DNA from: Bacteroidota bacterium
GTDB lineage: Bacteria > Bacteroidota > Bacteroidia > Flavobacteriales_E > Vicingaceae
DNA: 64,000 nucleotides
Direction: 5' to 3'
Assembly: GCA_013112545.1 (NCBI GenBank)
Contig: JABFGJ010000009.1
Location: 62,001 to 126,000 of the forward strand
Under the pieces are notes generated by a model. The model had not been told where the DNA came from. It worked only from the letters and a program-made list of their open reading frames with translations, and searched no databases. A program made the translations under genes and the position numbers. Of the stretch, positions 1 to 8,897 are shown in pieces. Each line of letters starts with the position of its first letter. Within the stretch, counting starts at the first letter, position 1.

Positions 1-439
1 CATTTGCAACATCAGGTGTAGCTGTTTCAGGAAAGTAACCTTTTTTAATGATGATATTGTTAGAATCTCCTATACGTTGAATTACTTTTTCTTCATGAGT
101 ATCATGAAATCTAGAGTCATTTTTAGTATCTGAGTCTCTAGGGTCAAAGCCACTAAAAGTATCAAACAGATATAATTTTCTATTAGGCAAAAGTCCGTGA
201 ATGAATTTACTTAAACGCCCCATATAAACGCCACACTCGGCTAGTTCACCTGCAATGTTCTCTTTTTCTAGTTGTTCAATTGCCAACAAAAAGCAAGCAT
301 ATCGGATAGGATCATTATTTCGGTGTAAAGCCTTTCTTTGTTTTTTGTTTTTAAATGGCCTGAGTATCCATTCATTAGAAAATTCAATTGTTAAAGGACT
401 AAGGGCTACTCTTTTAATTTTACGTAAAATTCGACTCAC
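1..439 (-). CDS. TylF/MycF-type O-methyltransferase, partial (C-terminus beyond window)
   Basis: The reverse strand reads as an open frame from a GTG at 439 through the window edge, about 146 codons. An in-frame TAA lies 12 bases upstream of the GTG and no ATG falls between, so GTG is the best start. The region around GELAECGVYMGRLSKF followed by LYLFDTFSGF is the SAM-binding motif and following strand of the TylF/MycF/NovP macrocin O-methyltransferase family. Members methylate sugar hydroxyls, and in Bacteroidota they often sit in surface-polysaccharide loci. The substrate cannot be told because the C-terminal half and upstream-strand neighbours are outside the window. Family call good, function inferred. 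Confidence 0.75.
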   Translation of the reverse strand, partial: MSRILRKIKRVALSPLTIEFSNEWILRPFKNKKQRKALHRNNDPIRYACFLLAIEQLEKENIAGELAECGVYMGRLSKFIHGLLPNRKLYLFDTFSGFDPRDSDTKNDSRFHDTHEEKVIQRIGDSNNIIIKKGYFPETATPDVAN

Positions 440-705
440 AGTGATTTTTTGTTAAATGGGTAATACTTTTTAGGGTATTATTTGTCAGTTGTTTAAACTG
501 TTGATTAGGTAATCTAAATTAATTATTATAAGCAAATTTAATATTTGCATTTAACTAATTAACTATAAAACTATAAGTTTTGTGTTTTTCTTCAATATAT
601 TTTAATCAGATGAAAATACAATTTATGTTGTTGGTCTATATTTATAACCTTAAATGTTCTATTTTAAGATTATATAAAAATAAATTTAACAAAATAGAGA
701 GTTAA

Positions 706-1716
706 TTAAGGTATCTCACTCATGAGGTAATCCATTTCGGCTTCTCCAATTCCCAAATGGCTTACCATACGAATTTGTTGATTCCCCATAGCCGCAACCC
801 AGATTCCTTTAGCTTTTATATCTGCTATGTATTGATCTAATGGAAATTCGTCTTTTAATTTAAAAATAACAATGTTTGTTTCTACAGGAGTAACAGATTC
901 AACATAAGGTTTTGTTTCTAAAGTTTTTGCAATTTTTATTGCATTTTGATGGTCTATTTCTAATCGTTGAATGTTATGGTCTAAAGCATAAATTCCAGCA
1001 GCAGCTAAATAGCCTGCTTGTCGCATTCCTCCTCCTAAAATTTTACGAATCCGTTTTGCTTGTTTGATAAATTTTTTCGAACCAATTAAAAGGGATCCAA
1101 CAGGGGCACCTAAACCTTTAGAGAGACAAAGGGATATTGAGTCAAAATATTTCCCCATTTCTTGAGTGCTAATTCCTGAGGCAACTAGAGCATTATAAAT
1201 TCTTGCACCGTCCAAGTGTAAGGGCAGGTTTTGCTCTTTACAATACTCAGAAATTCGTTTAATCTCTCGAATATCCCAATAGCAACCGCCGCCTTTATTA
1301 CACGTATTTTCAAGTGCAACAAGCTGACTTGGAGGAAAGTGTATGTCATCTACGTTTATGGAATCTTTTAATTGTTCTAAAGTGAATCTACCTCGATTAG
1401 AATTAATTAATCGAGTTGATAAACCAGAATTAAAAGCTATTCCTCCTCCTTCGTAAAGGTAAATGTGAGCCAAATCACTACAAATGACTTCACCTGGGGC
1501 TTTTGTATGAACTTTTATGGCAATTTGATTTGTCATGGTGCCAGACGGGCAGAATAATGCCGCTTCTTGAGCAAATAATTTTGCAGCCTTCTTTTCTAAT
1601 TTAATTACTGTTGGGTCGTCTCCCAAAACATCATCGCCAACTTCAGCTAATAACATAGCATTTAACATTTCTTTACTTGGTTTGGTGACTGTATCACTTC
1701 TTAAATCAACTATCAT
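706..1716 (-). CDS. ltaE: Low-specificity L-threonine aldolase
   Basis: This is a fold-type I PLP enzyme of 336 residues, the usual length. It should cleave L-threonine and L-allo-threonine to glycine and acetaldehyde in the cytoplasm. The start DLRSDTVT (residues 4-11) is the family signature. HLDGAR (168-172) carries the Asp that holds the pyridine nitrogen, and Lys200 in CLSKGLGAPVGS is the expected Schiff-base lysine. His84 in the DLAHIYLYEGGG region matches the ring-stacking histidine. It is monocistronic, with a 266-base gap after it and a divergent gene 68 bases upstream. ATG start. Confidence 0.93.
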   Translation of the reverse strand: MIVDLRSDTVTKPSKEMLNAMLLAEVGDDVLGDDPTVIKLEKKAAKLFAQEAALFCPSGTMTNQIAIKVHTKAPGEVICSDLAHIYLYEGGGIAFNSGLSTRLINSNRGRFTLEQLKDSINVDDIHFPPSQLVALENTCNKGGGCYWDIREIKRISEYCKEQNLPLHLDGARIYNALVASGISTQEMGKYFDSISLCLSKGLGAPVGSLLIGSKKFIKQAKRIRKILGGGMRQAGYLAAAGIYALDHNIQRLEIDHQNAIKIAKTLETKPYVESVTPVETNIVIFKLKDEFPLDQYIADIKAKGIWVAAMGNQQIRMVSHLGIGEAEMDYLMSEIP

Positions 1717-1784
1717 GCTTTTATCTGAATTCGTAATTTAGCACTCTTTAAAATATTTTTAATGACTATAAAAATAAGATTCTC

Positions 1785-2501
1785 ATGAGTCTAAGAGTTA
1801 AGTTTCTTTTACTTTTTTTAAGTTGCTCTACATTGCTCTTATCTCAAAATGAGATTGTAAGACAAGATCAAGAAAAATATGAGGATTTAATCCTAAAAAA
1901 ACGTGGTCCAAATTTAGATTATTATGGTCATCTATACTTTGGTTATGGTTTTCTTATTGGAGATTCAGAGAACGATAGTGCTCAAATAAAATCAGGTAAA
2001 TCCTCTTCATTTTCTTTGGGGTGGCTTTCTAAAAAACGAATTAATAAATGGTATGAAATCGGCTTTGATGTAAGTTATTATTATTCTTCATTTCACATTC
2101 AGCAAGATAGTTTTAAAATAGTACCTAATAAACAACTGCATAAAAAGGAAAAAATGGTGTTTAACAACATACAATTAATCCCTTTTCAGCGATTCAAATT
2201 GAGAAATAAATACCATTCTACCGGAATTTTTATAGACTTAGGTGGTTTTGCAGGCTATAATTATAGAATAAAACACCAAACAGTTGAACGCAATCAAGCA
2301 CCTGGTGCTGGAAGGACAAAGACCGTAAACCAAAAATTAAGCTATACCGAAGACTTTTCATATGGTGCAATTGCCCGTTTAGGATTCAATCGCTTTGTAT
2401 TTTATGGGCGTTACCGGTTTTCAAATTTATTCCACTCGAGTAGCAATTTACCCGAACTTCCGCGTTTTGATGTTGGCTTAACGATTGGAATTCATCAATA
2501 A
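1785..2501 (+). CDS. Predicted outer-membrane beta-barrel protein, unknown function
   Basis: The 238-residue product starts with a signal peptide (hydrophobic LLLFLSCSTLLLSQ, likely cleaved near residue 21). The rest alternates aromatic and polar residues in strands such as YYGHLYFGYGF, WYEIGFDVSYYYSSF and FVFYGRYRFS, and ends with DVGLTIGIHQ. This pattern suggests a small outer-membrane barrel. I recognise no named family. It converges on mqnA with an 11-base gap, and its promoter must lie in the 68-base divergent spacer shared with ltaE. Role unknown. Confidence 0.7.
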   Translation: MSLRVKFLLLFLSCSTLLLSQNEIVRQDQEKYEDLILKKRGPNLDYYGHLYFGYGFLIGDSENDSAQIKSGKSSSFSLGWLSKKRINKWYEIGFDVSYYYSSFHIQQDSFKIVPNKQLHKKEKMVFNNIQLIPFQRFKLRNKYHSTGIFIDLGGFAGYNYRIKHQTVERNQAPGAGRTKTVNQKLSYTEDFSYGAIARLGFNRFVFYGRYRFSNLFHSSSNLPELPRFDVGLTIGIHQ

Positions 2502-2512
2502 AAAAGGGAGTA

Positions 2513-3256
2513 CTACAGCTTACTTAAAAACAATTTCATGGCTTTTCTTTTTTCAGCATCTAAATCAAACTGGATGTCTTGTGTAAGGTATTCCTTTAAT
2601 TGTGAAGCGGAAATCGATTGTTGATTGCTACTTGCAATCGCATCGTCGATGTGAGAAAGTCCATATGCTAAACTGGAATTAAAAAGTTCAATAAAACCAC
2701 TGTCTAGTTTTTTGTTGGCTACCCATGCTGCAAAGACAAATGGCAAGCCTGTTAATTTTTTCCACTCAGCTGATAAATCAAAACGAAAAGCGTATTCTTT
2801 TCCTAAGTGAAAAGTTCGATCTCCAATAATGACACCTGCAGATGTTCTGTTTAGTTGATTTTCAAATCCTGGTTTTGCCGGCTTAAATTCTGGTTCTATT
2901 TTCCATAATTCTCTACACAATACTTGGCATAAAGCCACTGAGGTTCTCGATTGATAATCAAGATAAATCGTTTCAATTTTGTTTAATTCAACATCACTCA
3001 ACAATAGAACAGTATTCACTTCTCCATTAGCGCCAATGCAATAATCAGAAACGATGTGAGATTCTTTTAATAAAGGAATTATGGCTACAGGAACTAATCC
3101 TAAATCAACTTCTCCATGCAATAATTTACGAGCACATTCAGCAGGCATGTCTTTCGATAAATCCACAGCTTGCAATAAGCGTGTGCTGTTTTCTATTCCA
3201 TATATAAACGGAGTTGTATTTAAGTATGAAACGGCTGAAATTTTAACTTTTTCCAT
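2513..3256 (-). CDS. mqnA: Chorismate dehydratase (futalosine menaquinone pathway)
   Basis: The protein opens with KISAVSYLNTTPFIYG, the characteristic MqnA start, and has the periplasmic-binding-protein-like fold expected of the MqnA/MqnD family (DLGLVPVAIIP, GVIIGDRTF). MqnA dehydrates chorismate to 3-[(1-carboxyvinyl)oxy]benzoate, the first step of the futalosine route to menaquinone. The length of 247 aa is slightly short for the family but complete. No other mqn gene is in the window. MqnD is the related alternative, but the SYLNT-P-xxYG start favours MqnA. Confidence 0.88.
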   Translation of the reverse strand: MEKVKISAVSYLNTTPFIYGIENSTRLLQAVDLSKDMPAECARKLLHGEVDLGLVPVAIIPLLKESHIVSDYCIGANGEVNTVLLLSDVELNKIETIYLDYQSRTSVALCQVLCRELWKIEPEFKPAKPGFENQLNRTSAGVIIGDRTFHLGKEYAFRFDLSAEWKKLTGLPFVFAAWVANKKLDSGFIELFNSSLAYGLSHIDDAIASSNQQSISASQLKEYLTQDIQFDLDAEKRKAMKLFLSKL

Positions 3257-3305
3257 AAGTATTAGAAGCCAACGAAATTAAGCAGCTTATTAAATTTAAG
3301 AACCA

Positions 3306-4100
3306 TTAATATGGTTTAATTGTTCGCTCATTTCTTTCCTTCTCTAATATAGAGATAGTTGCGGCTACTGTGCTAATTATGGCCATAAAACCAGAGATGC
3401 TTAAACCAATTATTGGAATAAGTAAAGCACCTGCAAAGAGTGAACCGTTAGCAATAGCTAAACCTTTATTTCGATTGATAAAAAAGATGCTGTCTTTTAA
3501 TTTTAATCTTCTTCGCTCAGCAGTATAATCTAAAAATGAAAAGCCATAAAAATAAGCGGATACAATAAATAGAAGCGGAGCACTGAGTAAGCCGACAAGC
3601 GGGATGAAACTCAAAAAGAAAAGTAATATGATAGCCACTATTTCAATGAAAAAATTTCGAACTGCTATGATCATTCCTCGAACCATGTCTTTAAATAATT
3701 GTATCCAAGAAAACGGAAATTCGGTTTCATTTAAAATTTGTTCTGTTCGCTCTGAAAGATAAGCCAATAGGGGAGAAAGTAGAATTAAAACAATATAACC
3801 ACCGATAAATGCAAATAGCAAGAAAAAGAATATTTTTAGTATGAGCCAAATAAAGACACCAATGGTATCTGCCAAAAAAGCTGCACCCCAAAAATCCCAA
3901 GACTCTGGGTCTGCCCATGATTGAAAACTATTTAACGTACTTTCTGTTAATTCGTTGGTCATTGAAATCCCAAAAACAAGCATAAGAATATTCATAATAA
4001 TGGGTACTAAAAAGTACCTTTTCATCTTATTCTTTCGAATAAAAGTTATCGCTTTACTATAGCCATAAATTCCGTATTGTATGTCTTTTATTAAGCTCAT
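3306..4100 (-). CDS. EI24/CysZ-like integral membrane protein
   Basis: The 264-residue protein has several hydrophobic segments (about residues 28-46, 70-115, 140-190 and 215-250). Its layout matches the EI24 domain (formerly DUF540), which includes the sulfate permease CysZ. The start MSLIKDIQYGIYGYSKAITF is typical of Bacteroidota members. The family is inner-membrane. Sulfate uptake is shown for Enterobacterial CysZ but cannot be assumed here. It follows the YdeI-like gene on the same strand by 12 bases, so the two may be co-transcribed. Confidence 0.75.
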   Translation of the reverse strand: MSLIKDIQYGIYGYSKAITFIRKNKMKRYFLVPIIMNILMLVFGISMTNELTESTLNSFQSWADPESWDFWGAAFLADTIGVFIWLILKIFFFLLFAFIGGYIVLILLSPLLAYLSERTEQILNETEFPFSWIQLFKDMVRGMIIAVRNFFIEIVAIILLFFLSFIPLVGLLSAPLLFIVSAYFYGFSFLDYTAERRRLKLKDSIFFINRNKGLAIANGSLFAGALLIPIIGLSISGFMAIISTVAATISILEKERNERTIKPY

Positions 4101-4112
4101 AATGGCAATAGA

Positions 4113-4697
4113 CTAGCAATTTTTGTATTTATCATGAAGCCCAGCCCCAGAAAGAACTAAGGGTTTTATTTTTTCTATTCTACTCAATTTTGTAGCATTT
4201 CTTTTTGCTTCACTTATATGGTTAGCATATTCGTTTTGCTTACTCATGCTCAGTTTTTGAAATGCTTCGTTAAAGGATTGGTCTTCTTTTAAGGCAAGTT
4301 TTAGTTCTTCTGAAAAAACAACTTTTTTTACCTTGCTAGGCTTAATTTCACGACCTTGTCTTTGATTCTCAATGGCTTCTAATACATAGTTCTTAATTGC
4401 ATTTGTGTTTATTACTTCCAGACTAGTAAATCGCATTTGTCTTAATGCTTTGGTTTTTTCATTCGAGTTTTGCAATAAGTTCAATTCGTCTTTTAAAAAT
4501 ACACCTTGAAAAAACCAGATGCCAAAGTGATTTTTAAATGCAGCCAATCCCAATACATTTTTTCCATTTAAAGCATAAACAGGAGCTCCCCATTTAATTT
4601 GCTCTTCGAGTTCTGTTTCTAAAATTACGTTTCGAATGATAGAAAGTGCTTCTGACCATTTTTGATGTTTTTCGATATATTCTTCTACTTTACTCAT
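4113..4697 (-). CDS. YdeI/OmdA family protein (DUF1801-type)
   Basis: I place the start at the ATG at 4697, giving MSKVEEYIEKHQKW and 194 residues. The longer open frame to 4784 adds 29 residues unlike the family. The N-terminal part (KWGAPVYALNGKNVLGLAAFKNHFGIWFF) is a DUF1801-like domain. The C-terminal part (FQKLSMSKQNEYANHISEAKRNATKLSRIEKI) is the OmdA/YdeI region, with the conserved pattern ending in TKLSRIEKI. Biochemical function is unknown. A second copy of the family lies at 12480-13058, same length and layout but clearly diverged. Confidence 0.8.
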   Translation of the reverse strand: MSKVEEYIEKHQKWSEALSIIRNVILETELEEQIKWGAPVYALNGKNVLGLAAFKNHFGIWFFQGVFLKDELNLLQNSNEKTKALRQMRFTSLEVINTNAIKNYVLEAIENQRQGREIKPSKVKKVVFSEELKLALKEDQSFNEAFQKLSMSKQNEYANHISEAKRNATKLSRIEKIKPLVLSGAGLHDKYKNC

Positions 4698-4851
4698 ACT
4701 TATAAAATTGAAATGTGAAGATAAAAGAAATAAAAGAGAACCTAATATGTCCTCAAATATTTTATTCCAAAAACTTATTCTCACTTATCAACATCGAGCA
4801 TTTTAAACAAGCCTTTTCACTACTTTTAAAGTCCAATTTTTATAAGATAAA

Positions 4852-7800
4852 ATGCCCGATTTTTCACACCTACATTGCCATTCTCAATACTCTTTATTAG
4901 ACGGAGCCGCTCCCATAGCTTCCATGATGAAAAAAGCCAAAGAGGATGGAATGCGAGCAGTTGCCTTAACTGACCACGGGAACATGTTTGGTGCGTTTCA
5001 GTTTGTAGCAGAAGCGCAAAAGTTTGGCGTGACGCCAGTAGTTGGTTGCGAATTTTATTTAGTAGAAGATCGTCATAAACAAGAATTTACAGGAGGTTCA
5101 AAAGATAAACGATACCATCAATTGCTTTTAGCAAAAAACCAAACTGGATATCATAACCTTTCTAAGCTATGTTCTTTGGGCTATATAGAGGGATTGTATT
5201 CTAAATATCCGAGAATAGATTTAGAGCTTTTAAAGCAATATAAAGAAGGTCTAATCGCAACTACTTGTTGCATTGCATCTGTTATACAACAGGCTATTTT
5301 GTTTAAATCTGAAGAAGACGCAGAAAAAACATTTGTCGAATGGTTTGAACTATTTGGTGATGATTATTACATCGAAATACAAAGACATGGCCTAGGTGAA
5401 ATTGATGGTTCGGGTAAAACCCAAGAAGATGTAAACCAGATTTTGATAAAATGGTCTAAGAAGTATGGTGTCCCTATGATTGCTACGAATGATTCTCACT
5501 ATATAGACGAGGATGATTGGACAGCACATGACATCTTATTGTGTATTAATACCGGAGATAAGTTAAGTACTCCAAAAGGCCAAGGTAAAGGTTTTCGTTT
5601 TGGTTTTCCAAACAGCAATTTTTACTTCAAAACACAAGCCGAAATGAATGCGCTTTTTAAAGATATTCCTATCGCAATTGATAATACCAATCTCATTGTC
5701 GATAAAATAACTCCCCCAGAATTGAAGCGAGATATTTTATTACCGAATTATACTTTACCTTCAGAATTTAAGAACCAAAATGATTATTTGCGATTTTTAA
5801 CCTATGAGGGTGCGAAAAAGCGCTATGGTGAAATAACAGCCGAAATTGTTGAGCGTTTAGATTTTGAGTTGAAAATAATTGCCGACATGGGTTTTCCAGG
5901 CTATTTCCTAATTGTTCAAGACTTCACAACAGTAGCCCGCCAAATTGGCGTTGCAGTTGGTCCAGGTCGTGGTTCTGCTGCTGGTTCTGCAGTTGCTTAT
6001 TGCGTAGGAATTACCAACATTGACCCTATAAAATACAGCTTGCTTTTTGAACGATTTTTAAATCCTGAACGAGTTTCTATGCCTGATATTGACATTGATT
6101 TTGATGATGAGGGTAGAGGAAAAATTATTGATTATGTGGTTGATAAATACGGTAAAAATCAAGTTGCTCAGATTATTACCTATGGCTCTATGGCCGCCAA
6201 ATCATCTATCCGAGATGTAGGTAGAGTGTTGGATGTTCCTTTGCCTGAAGTAGATAAGGTTTCTAAAATGGTTCCTGGTATTTCATTGGGAAATGTCTTT
6301 GGAATGGAAGAAAAGGAGTTAAAGAAACGACTAAATGCAGATGAGTTTGTCCAAGCACAGGAACTGAGAAGTTTAATTGTCAAGGATGATAATATGGGTA
6401 AAACCTTGACACAAGCACGAACTTTGGAAGGTTCGGTTAGAAATACTGGAGTTCATGCATGTGGTATTATTATTTCACCAGATGATATTACTAATTATGT
6501 ACCTGTTTGCACTTCTAGAGATTCTGACTTATTATTAACTCAATTCGATAATAAAGTAGTTGAAGACGCAGGTCTTTTAAAAATGGACTTCTTAGGATTA
6601 AAAACCCTGACTATTATAAAAGATGCAATTGCATTAATTAAAGAGAATTATGGTATTGAAATAGATCCTGATGAAATTCCTTTGGACGATACAAAGACTT
6701 ATGAATTATATCAACGTGGAGAAACCAATGGAACATTTCAATTTGAATCTGCAGGAATGCAGAAGCATCTTAAAAACCTAAAACCAACTAATATAGAAGA
6801 TTTGATTGCAATGAATGCCTTATATCGTCCAGGCCCAATGCAGTTCATAGACTTGTTTGTTTCTCGAAAAAGAGGAGATGTACCAGTAGAATATCCACAT
6901 GATTTGCTTAAGGGAATTTTAGAAAACACTTACGGTATCATGGTATATCAAGAGCAAATTATGCAGGCTGCACAAATTATGGCGGGTTACAGCTTAGGAG
7001 AAGCTGATATTCTTCGGCGAGCAATGGGTAAAAAGAAAATGGATGTGATGCAGCAGCAAAAAGTTAAATTTGTTGAAGGTGCTGAAAAATTACATGGAGT
7101 TGACAAAAAACACGCTGCTGACGTATTTGACATTATGTTGAAGTTTGCGGAATACGGATTCAACCGTTCTCACTCAGCAGCTTACTCTGTAGTTGCATTT
7201 CAAACAGGGTATCTCAAGGCAAATTATCCTGAAGAATACATGGCTGCTGTTTTGACAAATAACATGAATGACATTAAAAAAGTTACATTTTTTATGGAAG
7301 AATGTCGTAGAATGGGTGTAAAGGTTAAAGGTCCAGATGTTAATGAGAGTGCATATAAATTTACCGTAAATAAAGAAAAAGTCATTCGTTTTGGAATGGG
7401 GGCTCTTAAAGGAGTTGGAGAAGGAGCGGTAGAAGCAGTAGTAAATGAGCGAAAAAGAAATGGGAAATACACTTCTATTTTTGATTTAACCAAACGAATT
7501 GACTTAAGAGCAGCAAACAAAAGAACTTTTGAAAGTTTAGCATTAGCAGGTGGTTTTGATTCATTTGAAACGGTACATAGAGCTCAATACTTTCACGGCG
7601 AGCAAGGTGAACCATACTTTTTAGAAAAGGCAATTAAATACGGAGCGAATTATCAAGAACAAGAAAATTCAGCTCAAGCGTCTTTGTTTGGAGGTGAATC
7701 GGATATTCAAATACCTGAGCCAACAGTTCCACAATGTGAGGAGTGGGGAAGAATGGAAAAGCTAGCTAAAGAAAAAGAAGTTGTCGGTATATATCTTTCT

Positions 7801-8394
7801 GGTCATCCTTTGGACGAATATAAATTTGAAATTCAGAATTTTTGCACGGCAAAAATTAGAGATTTAAATGATTTAGAAAAAGCAAAAAAACGTGGAGAAA
7901 TGCGCATGGCAGGTATAGTTGTAGAAGCCCAACATCGCATGACTAAGGGAGGTAAACCTTTTGGAATTCTATCAATAGAAGGTTACGAAGAGAATTATAA
8001 GTTTTTTCTTTTTTCTGATGATTATATAAAATATAAGAGTTATTTGACTTTAGGTTGGTTTCTTTTTGTGAAAGGAAAAGTTGAAACTAAACGCTACAAC
8101 GATGAATTAGAATTTAAAATATCAGGGATAGAACTATTATCTGATTTGCGCGAAAAAATGGCAAAAGAAATTGTTGTAGAAGTAAAGGTTGATGATGTAG
8201 ATGACAACATGATAGATTGGTTAAAAGAATTGAACGCAGAAAATCTAGGAACTTGTCACTTGCAGTTTAAAATTATAGATCAAAAGAATAAGAATGTAAT
8301 ACAATTAAAATCAAGAAGTATAAAAATAAACTTGACAAATGAAGTTATTAAAAGATTGGAGTCTAACCCTAAGTTGGAATTTTCGGTTAATTAA
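4852..8394 (+). CDS. dnaE: DNA polymerase III alpha subunit
   Basis: This is the catalytic subunit of the replicative polymerase, 1180 residues. The N-terminal PHP domain begins with HLHCHSQYSLLDG (residues 6-18). The family C palm carries MPDIDIDFDDEGRG from residue 410, where Asp412 and Asp414 correspond to the first two catalytic aspartates. The third is Asp579 in KMDFLGLKTL. A helix-hairpin-helix and tau-binding region follow, and an OB-fold lies near residues 1010-1090. ATG at 4852 is chosen because HLHCHSQYS must be near the N-terminus. It is probably transcribed alone; trxA has its own promoter downstream. Confidence 0.97.
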   Translation: MPDFSHLHCHSQYSLLDGAAPIASMMKKAKEDGMRAVALTDHGNMFGAFQFVAEAQKFGVTPVVGCEFYLVEDRHKQEFTGGSKDKRYHQLLLAKNQTGYHNLSKLCSLGYIEGLYSKYPRIDLELLKQYKEGLIATTCCIASVIQQAILFKSEEDAEKTFVEWFELFGDDYYIEIQRHGLGEIDGSGKTQEDVNQILIKWSKKYGVPMIATNDSHYIDEDDWTAHDILLCINTGDKLSTPKGQGKGFRFGFPNSNFYFKTQAEMNALFKDIPIAIDNTNLIVDKITPPELKRDILLPNYTLPSEFKNQNDYLRFLTYEGAKKRYGEITAEIVERLDFELKIIADMGFPGYFLIVQDFTTVARQIGVAVGPGRGSAAGSAVAYCVGITNIDPIKYSLLFERFLNPERVSMPDIDIDFDDEGRGKIIDYVVDKYGKNQVAQIITYGSMAAKSSIRDVGRVLDVPLPEVDKVSKMVPGISLGNVFGMEEKELKKRLNADEFVQAQELRSLIVKDDNMGKTLTQARTLEGSVRNTGVHACGIIISPDDITNYVPVCTSRDSDLLLTQFDNKVVEDAGLLKMDFLGLKTLTIIKDAIALIKENYGIEIDPDEIPLDDTKTYELYQRGETNGTFQFESAGMQKHLKNLKPTNIEDLIAMNALYRPGPMQFIDLFVSRKRGDVPVEYPHDLLKGILENTYGIMVYQEQIMQAAQIMAGYSLGEADILRRAMGKKKMDVMQQQKVKFVEGAEKLHGVDKKHAADVFDIMLKFAEYGFNRSHSAAYSVVAFQTGYLKANYPEEYMAAVLTNNMNDIKKVTFFMEECRRMGVKVKGPDVNESAYKFTVNKEKVIRFGMGALKGVGEGAVEAVVNERKRNGKYTSIFDLTKRIDLRAANKRTFESLALAGGFDSFETVHRAQYFHGEQGEPYFLEKAIKYGANYQEQENSAQASLFGGESDIQIPEPTVPQCEEWGRMEKLAKEKEVVGIYLSGHPLDEYKFEIQNFCTAKIRDLNDLEKAKKRGEMRMAGIVVEAQHRMTKGGKPFGILSIEGYEENYKFFLFSDDYIKYKSYLTLGWFLFVKGKVETKRYNDELEFKISGIELLSDLREKMAKEIVVEVKVDDVDDNMIDWLKELNAENLGTCHLQFKIIDQKNKNVIQLKSRSIKINLTNEVIKRLESNPKLEFSVN

Positions 8395-8417
8395 TGCCAA
8401 TTTGTCCGAAAAAATAG

Positions 8418-8446
8418 TTGGTAAGCAAATTGAGTTGCTAACTTTG
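8418..8446 (+). promoter_or_regulatory. trxA promoter, Bacteroidota type
   Basis: TTG at 8418-8420 and TAACTTTG at 8439-8446 are separated by 18 bases. This matches the Bacteroidota primary sigma consensus (-33 TTTG or TTG, -7 TAnnTTTG). Transcription should start near 8451-8453, giving a leader of about 30 bases before the trxA ATG at 8484. Confidence 0.7.
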
Positions 8447-8483
8447 TAACAGAAAAAAATAGATTAATTAAAATAATAGAAAA

Positions 8484-8804
8484 ATGGCAGTAGAATTAAC
8501 AGACGCAAATTTTGACGAATTAGTATTAAAATCAGATAAGCCAGTATTGGTAGATTTCTGGGCAGAGTGGTGTGGACCGTGTAGAATGGTTGGGCCAATC
8601 GTTGATGAATTACACACAGATTATGATGGTAAAGCCTTAATCGGAAAAGTAAATGTGGACGAAAACCCAGGAGTGTCAGCAAAGTTTGGCATTAGAAACA
8701 TTCCAACAGTATTGTTTTTTAAAGGAGGTGAAATTGTTGATAAACAAGTAGGTGCAGCTCCTAAATCAGCATATGCTGGTAAATTAGATGCTCAAATAGC
8801 TTAA
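8484..8804 (+). CDS. trxA: Thioredoxin
   Basis: The 106-residue protein is a single-domain cytoplasmic thioredoxin. WAEWCGPC holds the redox pair Cys30 and Cys33, and RNIPTVLFF supplies the cis-proline facing it. It reduces protein disulfides using electrons from thioredoxin reductase. It has its own promoter at 8418-8446 and a strong hairpin terminator right after the stop, so it looks monocistronic. Length and motif order are normal. Confidence 0.96.
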   Translation: MAVELTDANFDELVLKSDKPVLVDFWAEWCGPCRMVGPIVDELHTDYDGKALIGKVNVDENPGVSAKFGIRNIPTVLFFKGGEIVDKQVGAAPKSAYAGKLDAQIA

Positions 8805-8821
8805 TTCGCTATTCAAATTAT

Positions 8822-8873
8822 AAAAAACCTTTCACTAGACTTGATTTGATTCAATGACAGAGAAAGGTTTTTT
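8822..8873 (+). terminator. Terminator after trxA
   Basis: A 12-bp perfect inverted repeat pairs AAAAAACCTTTC (8822-8833) with GAAAGGTTTTTT (8862-8873) across a 28-base loop. The 3' arm ends in a T-run. It lies 17 bases after the trxA stop. Confidence 0.7.
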
Positions 8874-8897
8874 ATTTCATATTCTTACATTTACTTT

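Noticed and set aside
255-455. Plus-strand 66-codon frame
   Set aside because: It is antisense to the TylF-type methyltransferase, which has clear family motifs.
4698-4784. N-terminal extension of the YdeI-like gene
   Set aside because: The extra 29 residues have no family counterpart; the ATG at 4697 gives the normal start.
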